Source: Lithodes maja (lineage: Eukaryota; Arthropoda; Malacostraca; Decapoda; Lithodidae). Taken from it: 64,000 nucleotides of DNA. The stretch covers positions 124,001 through 188,000 of the forward strand of contig JBAKBP010000757.1 in NCBI GenBank assembly GCA_037953745.1. Direction: 5' to 3'. This document shows, piece by piece, positions 29,000 to 37,221 of the stretch. A program made the position numbers and the translations under genes. Below the pieces are notes generated by a model that was not told where the DNA came from, made no database searches, and saw nothing but the letters and a program-made list of their open reading frames with translations. Positions within the stretch are counted from its first letter, which is position 1. Every line of letters begins with the position of its first letter.

Positions 29000-31486
29000 C
29001 CCCCCCCCCCCCCAACCTCGTCGAAAAGGGCGGGCCACCCCAACCCCAGGCCGGCGCGGGGCTGACCCCGTCGAAGGGCGGCCGGAAGTGGAAGGCCGGC
29101 CAGCCCCGACACGGCGGGGATGAAAGGGGCAAGAACAGAAGTGCGAGGCGGAACCGACGCACTGGCCTGCAACGTCCCAGTCCTGCGCCCGTGCAAGGCG
29201 GCAGCACTTGCAGCAGCACCCCGAAGAGGACCGGCAGAAGGACGGGACTGAGAAGACCCCGCGCGCGACACAGCGCGTCGGTGCGTGACGTAAGCAGGGT
29301 CCGCAACGACACAGCGCGTCGTCGCGTGTCGGAAGCAGGGGCCGCCGACAGAGAAGCGTAGCATTCCCAAGCATCCTGCATAAAAAAAACCGACGTATAT
29401 AGCGCAGAGTACAACAAACCCCGACGAATATCCAAGGGGGCCGGCCGGCAGAACGAGGACCGTACCGTCGGGCGGCGCCGAGTTGCCGCGCACAAAACCG
29501 CCTTCAGCTCGGGAACCAAAGACACCGCGAGCCGAAGGTGGACCCGCTGAACGCGGTCCAAACCCTCACGAAGATCGCCTGGCGCAGACGCCTCGAAAAG
29601 CCGCAGGTGGTGAACAGACGTCTGGAGGGAACCTAAAGACAAGACATTAAGTCCGTCACCCTCTGTCGCAAGGGAAAAACCTTGGCGACAGAGGGCTGAT
29701 CCGGGTGAGAGAAGAACGGGGTAGCAATAGAACAAAGTTTAAGAACGGGCGCGCTCATCCAGGACCAGAACGCGCCGTCCAACCCGCCGACAGACACAAG
29801 AGGAGGCAAAATCAGTGATGACTCCGGGGGAGGGACTGAAGGAGAGCCGTCGACGGATCGATGTGTGAAGTCGAAGGCCTCAGCAAACCAGGCCTCCAAT
29901 GGGAGAGGGTGACCGAGCATGATGGCTAAGCCAGGCGTACCGGCGTCGCACAAACCTGTCCCATAGGAAGACAGACCCGTCAACACAGCCAGGGACTGAA
30001 CAGCCGGAAGGATGTCAGGGCGGCTGAAGTCTGACCAGAGCGTAGGCCTGCAGAAGGGAGGGGGACCGTAGCAGGGGTAGGTAGGGTGAGGCGCGGAGGG
30101 TGAGTCACCGCCAAGAAGCGCGAGAAGAGGGAGTCTTCCATCGACTCCAAGCGCCCGTTGAAGCGTGACTCAACCCAGCCCTGCATAGCCGACAATCGAT
30201 CCGAGAGAGGCGACCCCCCCCCCAGATTGGTCGGCCCGCAGGGGCGAGCGTGAGCGGGAGCGAGACCCACGACACGAACCAGCAGCGTCGCGGCCCAAGG
30301 AAGGCGAGCGACAACGGTTGTGTCGCCGTTGAGGGACTCGTCCCCGATCACGAACGGCCGAGGGGGAAACAGCCCCCTCCCCCTCTTCCAGCGACACGTC
30401 AGCTCCTGAGAAAGGGGACCCCGAAACCTCGCGAAACCCCACCGAGGCAAGAGGAGGGGTACCCCCCTGGCGAGACGGTAAGTGAAGGTCAGGAAGAGAA
30501 GAATGAGGAGGAGCAGGACGACGGGAGTGGGAAGGTTGGCCGGGTGAAAGGAGGCCAGAAGGAGCCGCGGGGGGAAACAGAGCAAGGATCCCCGGGGCTG
30601 AGATAAGAGGGCGGCCCGACACCGAGGTGGAGGAGGGAGGGACCTCCACCGTGGGACGAGACCGTGAAGGAAGAATAGGCACTGAAGCAGGTGAAGTAGG
30701 AGAAGCAACGACATCCAGGCGGACCCTCCTGGACAGTGTAGGAGGAGGGAGCAGAGGGCCAGCTACAGCATGAACAACCGCGCGCGGAGAGGACAACGTA
30801 AGAGGAAGTCGTCTGGGCTGGGGAAGCGGGCGGAAGGGAGTAGAGCCCCTATCCGTAGAGGCCAGGGAACGCACAGGGGCAAAGCCGCTAACCCCGGCCT
30901 CAGGGCGAGAACCATGACGAGGGCGATGGGTGTCGTCAAGGCGATCAGGAGGACGACGAGTGGCAGTAGAGGACGGACGACGAGGCGAGCGTGGACGGAG
31001 CTGGGGAACCCCCCGACGATGGGACGACCGGCTGCGGGACCCAGGGGAGAGGGCCCGAGCAGGGAGAGGGCCAGGTGAACGGCCTTCAGTCGGGTCAGGG
31101 ATACCCAGGGCGACGCGGATCCGGTCGGCAACAAAGGCCGGGGAACGGTGGTCCACAGTCCTAATGTGGCGGGAGACCATCGTCCACACCGACGGAAGGG
31201 AAGCAGAGGCCACAGCCGCCGCCGAGGAACCAGGGCCATGGTGCAGCACATCCACCAGGGCCAGACACGTGCCACACAGAGCAGGGAGGTAGGCCGTAGA
31301 GGACACACAGAGCGAGTGGCGCAAGCAGGACTTGTGGCTCTCCAAGCACGGGGAGCGACAACCAAGGCGAAAGCAAGGCAGCCTACCTGCACTAGAAGAA
31401 CACACACCATAATCAGCACGTCGAAGGAGTAAGTGGAGAGAATGTCCAAGAAGAACCAGGGAAGGAGCATGGGGAAACAGGAACAC
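29000..31486 (-). pseudogene. DIRS Gag-like region
   Basis: Long, Pro/Ser/Arg-rich minus-strand frames (notably 31486-30170). Near the N-terminus is a Cys/His cluster (CRSPCLESHKSCLRH, then LCGTC), compatible with a zinc motif. It is followed by basic Ser/Arg-rich text (SPGSRSRSSHRRG). Later frames contain SRFNGRLESMEDSLFSRF (near 30170-30110). The C-terminal text (VHHLRLFEASAPGDLREGL, near 29600) continues to about 29350. Position upstream of RT fits Gag. Sequence alone does not identify it with certainty, and frame changes are several. Confidence 0.55.
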
Positions 31487-31599
31487 ACATGCAAACAGGT
31501 ATCCGTACTCACCCTAAACTGGGAGCACAGAGGTAGGTGAGGAGGGCGGCCGAGGCGGAAGAGCACTAGCAGAACCTGCAAAGATGGAGAAAGTGTTAA

Positions 31600-32722
31600 C
31601 CACCACTCAACATCTTACATGCAGGGCCTATAACACCAGTAAAGTGCATACACCAATATAGTATCAGGCAACAAGATGACATAAAAAAAGTCAATAGTGA
31701 AAGCCAACTATTACCGCAAATTTGCGGGCCAATGGAGGCATAACCGTACCGACATCACCCTCCCGCAATTTTGCGGGACCCCCCAACGATCTCCGCAAAT
31801 TTGCGGGGAGCCGAAAAGTCCCAGAGGACCGAATCTAGCTCCCGCAAATTTGCGGGACCGGCCGAGATGGTCCGGCGGCGAAAAAAGCGAGAGGAGCGTC
31901 TAGGGAATACCAAAAAAGGCCACAAAAAATGCGTCATCTCCTTATGAACTCCAAGCAATGATGGCCATCAAGCTGAGCAGTGTCTTCCTTGAATTTATCC
32001 TGACTCAACCGGTAAAGGGAGAGGCAAGGAAGACACACCAGGGGAGAGGAGGCACATCCCCCAGGAACCACCTAACCCACAGAGATAGAGCAAAGCCCAT
32101 GAGGAGAAGTGGCAGGGAGGGTGGTTTGGCACAAACAGGGGCCCCCGTGGGGTACCCCTGGATTGGGCAAAAGGCTATGAAAGGATGGAGGTGAAAACAG
32201 GAAGGGAAAACAAAAACCAGTAAATGAAACTGGTGAGAAAAAGGGTGGCCTAGCCGTGAGCAGAGAATGTGTCAGGGGCGAAAAACCCTGTGGTGTGAAA
32301 GAGGGGCCCCCGTGGGGTACCCCTGGAGTATCACGAACCACCTGTCGCCCAGGCCCTTGAGACACAGTGAAGGACTCGAAAGGGGGGAATCGGGAATAAC
32401 GCTAATAATGCGGCCGACACAAACTCTACAAACAGCACCGCCACCAACGAAATCTCAGATTGTTTACCAACGGTACACCTAGGCTATGAAAAAATGAAAA
32501 CTCATAGGGGCATAGCAATTCCTGAATGAGAAAACGAGCTAGGCTAAATTAAGCTAAAAGCTAAACTATGCCCAGACTAACAGGAAAAAAGAATATGAAA
32601 AGAGAAAGAATGAAAAACATATACGAGGAACGCCAGGCGCCCCCGTACCTTCGGTAGGCTATTTCCACACGCGTCTCCATTATACACACTTAGGAGCCCA
32701 TTTACGTGTGCCCTAGATCACG
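31600..32722 (-). other. DIRS-A 5' leader
   Basis: Non-coding region upstream of the Gag-like frame, with the four CCGCAAATTTGCGG palindromes (31714-31856) and a repeated GGCCCCCGTGGGGTACCCCT (32140 and 32304). DIRS-B (62100-63660) has the corresponding sequence, with shared CTGAGCAGTGTCTT, GGAAGACACACCAGGGGAG and CACCTAGGCTATGAAA. No gene seen. Confidence 0.7.
31714..31856. promoter_or_regulatory. four palindromes CCGCAAATTTGCGG in DIRS leader
   Basis: Palindromes at 31714-31727, 31762-31777 (CCCGCAATTTTGCGGG), 31793-31806 and 31841-31856 (CCCGCAAATTTGCGGG). Spacings start-to-start are 48, 31 and 48 bases. They lie upstream of the element's first coding frame, so a promoter, operator-like or recombination role is possible but unproved. 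DIRS-B keeps one degenerate half (AATTTTGCGGGACC near 62449). Confidence 0.75.
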
Positions 32723-35700
32723 TATGTTTAGTAATGTGGATGTGTTTACTCAGGACAAGAAAAGAGAACTGATATGTAGGATGCAGGATGAAGAGGAAAA
32801 ACCTGATGTCATAGCCCTACAGGAAGTAAGACCAAAAAATGTTAGAATTGAAAGGGAACTGGTGGAATATAGTTTGGAGGGTTTTGAGTTATATGAGAGA
32901 AATGCTATTAGAGCAGAGGTTGGAAGAGGACTGTTTATTTATGTAAGAAAAGAGCTCAAGGTTAATGAGGTGGATATGAGACAGCAGTATTGTGAGTATT
33001 TGTGTATTGAAGTAAAATGTGTAAAAGGATCAATTCTAATTGCCTCTATATATAGAAGCCCAAATAATAGCAGGGGAGAGGATGATAACCTACTGAAAGT
33101 AATGGAGGAGATAGATAATAGAGAGAACAAATATAAAATTTTGATTGGAGATTTCAATTTGCCAAGGATCAACTGGGCAAATTGTACTACTCCAGCGGGA
33201 CAGGGTAGCCTGGAAAATAAGTTTATAGAGAAAGTGAGAGATTGTTTTTTAACGCAACATATTGTAGAGATGACAAGATATAGAGATGGGACGCAGGGGA
33301 GTGTACTTGATTTGATTTTTAGCAATGAAGAGGATATAGTGGAACATGTTAATGTGGATAGCCCTATAGGTCGTAGTGACCATGCCTGTATAAGCTTTAG
33401 TTGTAACATTAAATCGGAGAGGGATAATAGAAGCAATAGAAAAATATATATGTATGATAGAGCAGATTATGAGCTGCTGAGACGGTGTTTGGACATTGAC
33501 TGGGGGGAATATTTGAACGGTGAAGACGCTGAAGGAATGTGGAGGAAAATTAGAGTCAAACTGGAGAATGCTGTATCCAAAAGTGTACCAGTAAGGGAAT
33601 ATAAGGATAAAACAAAACTGAGGAAAAGAACTAACCCAGAATTGCCAATGAAAAGAAAGCTTTGGATATTGATTAGAAGAAAGAAACGATTGTGGGAAAG
33701 ATTAAAATTGTTAAAAAAGAACAGGGGGTCTAGTATAGAGGCTAAGGAAGTGGATCTGGAACGTAGACAAATAAACAATAAAATAAGGTGGGAAACAAGG
33801 AGGGGGGTGAAGGAGAGGGAGAGAGAGATAGCTAGAAATGTGAAGGATAATCCAAAAATATTCTGGAAGTACATTCAGGAAAAGTTAACAAGAAGAGTAG
33901 GGATCCCAGAGCTGGTGGGGGGGTTGAATGATGGGAGTAGAGCGGAGACTGATAAGGAGAAAGCAGAGGTGCTGGGGAAATACTTTGGGGGGGTACTAAC
34001 AGTGGAGTCGGAGGATGCAGTGCCTACTATTCCCATCAAACAGGCGCCGGCACTAGAACTAGTAGAGTTTTCCCATGCTAGAATAAGAAGGGCTATAGAA
34101 AAAATGAACAGAAGTAAGTCACCGGGACCGGATGGGATACACCCAAGAATCATAAAGGAAGGAGGGGAGATGTTAGTAGAGCCATTGAAAATGTTATTTG
34201 AGGTATCGTTTAATACAGGACAAATCCCGATGGACTGGAGAGAGGCGAACATAACAGCTATATTTAAGAAGGGAAAGAGAAATGACCCAGGGAATTATAG
34301 ACCAGTCAGTTTGACAAGTGTTGTGTGTAAACTAATGGAAACGGTAATTAGAGAAGGAATAATGGATCATATGAAGTCAAACCAACTTTTCAGTGGGAGA
34401 CAGTTCGGATTCTTGCCGGGGAGGTCGACGGTACTACAGCTAATTAAGGTGGTAGATGATTGGATGCAAATTCTAGAAGATGGTGATGTAATAGACGTGG
34501 TATATTGCGATTTTATGAAGGCCTTCGATAAGGTCCCACATAAAAGGTTAATAGAGAAAGTTAGAAGCTATAATATAGGGGAGAAATGTGTGAAATGGAT
34601 AGAAGCCTTCCTGAAAGATCGGAGACAGAGGGTATTGGTGAATGGAATAGGCTCGGGGTGGAGGGAAATTACAAGTGGGGTACCTCAGGGATCTGTGTTG
34701 GGACCACTGCTGTTCGTTATATTTATCAACGACTTGCCTGAAGTTATAACTAATGGAAGTGAGGTATACCTGTACGCGGATGACACTAAACTGTATAGAA
34801 GAGTGAGGAGTAAGGAAGATATGGGTTTGCTTCAAGGAGATGTGGAGGACATGAAGGGATGGTCTGAGCATTGGTTAATGCCTTTTCATCCAAAAAAATG
34901 CAAGTACATGCGGATTGGGACCAGCAAGATAGACAAGGTAGGATACAGTATGTATGAAGTGATGGAGGAAGTGAGTGCAGAAAAGGATATAGGAGTAGTG
35001 ATAGACAATAAGTTAAATTTCTCAGAACATTTAGCGGAAAAGATAAACAAAGCCAATAGAATTGTAGGGCTGATAAGGAGGACATTTGTGTCACTTGACG
35101 AAGAAATCTTCAGGAATCTATATACAGCGCTGGTTAGGCCGCACCTGGAATATGCAAACCAGGTGTGGGCTCCATATATGGTAAAGGATATAGAAGCAGT
35201 GGAGAAAGTGCAGAGGAGAGCTAGCAAGCTGGTACCAACGTTGAAGAACGCAGGCTATGAGCAGAGGTTGAGGACACTGGGGCTTCCGACACTGGCATAT
35301 AGGAGAAAGAGAGGGGATATGATAGAGACTTTTAAGATAGTGTCAGGAAAGTACGATGAGGATGTGTGTGAAGGTATCTTCTTGATGCGGGAGGGAACAA
35401 GAACGAGAGGACACTCTAAGAAAATTTACAAAGAAAGAAATAGGCTTGAGAAGGCAAAGAACTCATTTTGTGATAGAGTGGTAAATGAGTGGAACGCACT
35501 GCCCCAGTATGTAGTCGATTCCGAATCAATAAGGGAGTTTGAAAGTAATCTTGATAAAGCATGGGGAAGACAAGATTTGAAGTTTGATTATAAAACAAAA
35601 ATACAGAATAGTAAAAATGTTGCGTCTGCTACCGCCGCCGCCAACACCGTGAACGACCGCAGCAGTGCAAGTACTGGTACTGAGCTGGATACACAGGCAT

Positions 35701-35745
35701 AGTTTGCCTTTTTCCAGAGGATCTACTGTAAGAAACTGTAAGTAA
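32723..35745 (+). mobile_element. CR1-like LINE CR1-D inside DIRS-A
   Basis: Nearly complete ORF2 of a CR1-type LINE inserted in the DIRS-A leader. The sequence before (GCCCTAGATCACGTA) and after (ACATCTGTCTAAC) is contiguous in DIRS-B at 63648-63675. The element starts at ATGTTTAGTAATG, slightly inside the frame compared with CR1-E, so it is mildly 5'-truncated. It ends with the short CTGTAAGAAACTGTAAG tail and no poly(A), which fits CR1. Confidence 0.9.
32724..35702 (+). CDS. CR1 LINE ORF2: endonuclease plus reverse transcriptase
   Basis: Uninterrupted frame; first element-derived Met is at 32724 (MFSNVDVFTQDKK). In-frame GTG at 32706 lies in flanking DNA. Endonuclease motifs: ALQEVRPKN, IYRSPNNS, IGDFNLPRINW and GRSDHACISF. 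A basic linker with a probable helical stretch (KKRLWERLKLLKKN) follows. RT motifs: RSKSPGPDGIHPRII, NYRPVSLTSVVCKLMETV, YCDFMKAFDKVPHKRL, SGVPQGSVLGPLLFVIFIND and LYADDTKLYRR. The C-terminal part has PHLEYANQVWAPYMVKDIEA and ends STGTELDTQA. All expected catalytic residues are present. Only a few N-terminal residues and any ORF1 are missing. It is the best reference for copies A, B, C and E in this window. Confidence 0.93.
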   Translation: MFSNVDVFTQDKKRELICRMQDEEEKPDVIALQEVRPKNVRIERELVEYSLEGFELYERNAIRAEVGRGLFIYVRKELKVNEVDMRQQYCEYLCIEVKCVKGSILIASIYRSPNNSRGEDDNLLKVMEEIDNRENKYKILIGDFNLPRINWANCTTPAGQGSLENKFIEKVRDCFLTQHIVEMTRYRDGTQGSVLDLIFSNEEDIVEHVNVDSPIGRSDHACISFSCNIKSERDNRSNRKIYMYDRADYELLRRCLDIDWGEYLNGEDAEGMWRKIRVKLENAVSKSVPVREYKDKTKLRKRTNPELPMKRKLWILIRRKKRLWERLKLLKKNRGSSIEAKEVDLERRQINNKIRWETRRGVKEREREIARNVKDNPKIFWKYIQEKLTRRVGIPELVGGLNDGSRAETDKEKAEVLGKYFGGVLTVESEDAVPTIPIKQAPALELVEFSHARIRRAIEKMNRSKSPGPDGIHPRIIKEGGEMLVEPLKMLFEVSFNTGQIPMDWREANITAIFKKGKRNDPGNYRPVSLTSVVCKLMETVIREGIMDHMKSNQLFSGRQFGFLPGRSTVLQLIKVVDDWMQILEDGDVIDVVYCDFMKAFDKVPHKRLIEKVRSYNIGEKCVKWIEAFLKDRRQRVLVNGIGSGWREITSGVPQGSVLGPLLFVIFINDLPEVITNGSEVYLYADDTKLYRRVRSKEDMGLLQGDVEDMKGWSEHWLMPFHPKKCKYMRIGTSKIDKVGYSMYEVMEEVSAEKDIGVVIDNKLNFSEHLAEKINKANRIVGLIRRTFVSLDEEIFRNLYTALVRPHLEYANQVWAPYMVKDIEAVEKVQRRASKLVPTLKNAGYEQRLRTLGLPTLAYRRKRGDMIETFKIVSGKYDEDVCEGIFLMREGTRTRGHSKKIYKERNRLEKAKNSFCDRVVNEWNALPQYVVDSESIREFESNLDKAWGRQDLKFDYKTKIQNSKNVASATAAANTVNDRSSASTGTELDTQA

Positions 35746-36116
35746 CATCTGTCTAACAAAAAAGAAGGCCAGATAAGCCGAAACGAACCTAAACAGGGTG
35801 AATTAAAGGAGCACAACAAAAGCAACTTCATTCAATGGAGCGCGTGAAAAAATGATGACAAGAGAGGGTCGCTCATGCGCACGTTCGACAGGGATCTGCA
35901 CATGACGGAACACGGGATGGGCCTTAAGCGGTAATTAAGGTAAACCCCTTTTTCTTCTCTTCTATGCTTTTTTCACCTTCGGTGGTAGTTTTGGTTAATG
36001 TACAACGTCTCCTAGAGCAAGATAAGGAGTAGACTCTAGACGTTTTCTTTTTAACCGCGGTTGGAATGACGACATAGCAGTCAAAATAGACAAGTCGTCA
36101 TTGCAATTAGGTTAAT
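35746..36116 (-). other. DIRS-A right terminal region
   Basis: Non-coding. On the minus strand it carries GGTGAAAAAAGCATAGAAGAG and GGAGACGTTGTACATTAACC-like text shared with H1, H2 (diverged) and DIRS-B (63660-64000). No gene seen. Confidence 0.75.
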
Positions 36117-36544
36117 AGCCTTGACGTTGGATTTGCCAAGACTACTAACAAATTTTGATGTTTAACCCTCCAACCCCGGCTAGGGAATATCGTAACTGTA
36201 CTCTGTGTCCGGGGGTTTTCAGGAATTTTGGACCAAGTTGATTCACATGTTACTCCTGAAATACATTACACAAAGTTATAAAAAAAACAGAAAAATGTTG
36301 CACAAACCTTCATGTGTAGAATGCCGTTGAGTAGAGGTCTCTAGCCCAAGTGATTGCATAATGGTGAGCGCGGGAAGTGGAGTGATTTTTATGCGTGAAA
36401 ATCATCCCGCGTTCGGATGCGTCGCCTTTGCCCAGGCCCCGGCTCGTCGCGCCAAACTTTTTACCTCCCGGAGGCGATTTTATGTATTGATAGTTATTTG
36501 GAGTCCAATTATATAAAATATGTGTATTAGGCTATCATTGTCAC

Positions 36545-37060
36545 TAATATTTCCCATTTTCACTCGATACCGTAGTTTTTATGAGTAATTGAGGTAGGTT
36601 ATTGTTATATTAGGCACTGATTATTCGTTATCACAGGTGTTTATTATACTTTGGCCATCTAATATTAGTTCGTGTGTCACTTTCACTTTGGTAAATATGC
36701 TTGAGAGAGTGTCACTTTCACTGATAATGCTCATTTTCACTTGATACGGTACATTTTATTAGTAATTGAGGTAGGTTATTGTTATATTAGGCACTGATTA
36801 TTCGTTATCACAGGTGTTTATTATACTTTGGCCATCTAATATTAGTTCGTGTGTCACTTTCACTTTGGTAAATATGCTTGAGAGAGTGTCACTTTCACTG
36901 ATAATGCTCATTTTCACTTGATACGGTACATTTTATTAGTAATTGAGGTAGGTTATTGTTATATTAGGCACTGATTATTCGTTATCACAGGTGTTTATTA
37001 TACTTTGGCCATCTAATATTATGTCATGTGTCACTTTCACTTAGTTATATGCTTTGTAAA
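36545..37060 (-). repeat. 177-bp subterminal array of PB-2
   Basis: Reverse complement of the PB-1 array. GATAATGCTCATTTTCACT begins at 36723 and 36900 (period 177). A partial upstream unit begins near 36550 and the last unit decays near 37050. Motifs GTGTCACTTTCACTT recur in each unit. Confidence 0.9.
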
Positions 37061-37221
37061 CATTTTATATACAATTTATTGTGTCTTTTTTCACTTATTT
37101 ATATATGTTTTCATAATACATGACTTTTTTATCACAATACACCTGTACATTGTTTTATTTCCACTTGTTGCCTATATACATACATATTGTCAGTCTTTGG
37201 TACTTTCACTATGATTATTAG

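Larger units (their letters stand above)
25571..36152 (-). mobile_element. DIRS-like retrotransposon DIRS-A, interrupted by CR1-D
   Basis: Minus-strand retroelement whose ends are perfect 36-bp inverted repeats (25571-25606 and 36117-36152, starting TTTGTTAGTAGTCTTGG). Coding order from right to left is Gag-like, RT/RNase H, tyrosine recombinase, as in DIRS/Ngaro-type elements that integrate by recombinase and not by an integrase. About 10.6 kb, of which CR1-D accounts for about 3 kb. The coding part is strongly GC-rich compared with neighbours. Several frameshifts are needed to follow each protein, so this copy is probably dead. Confidence 0.88.
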
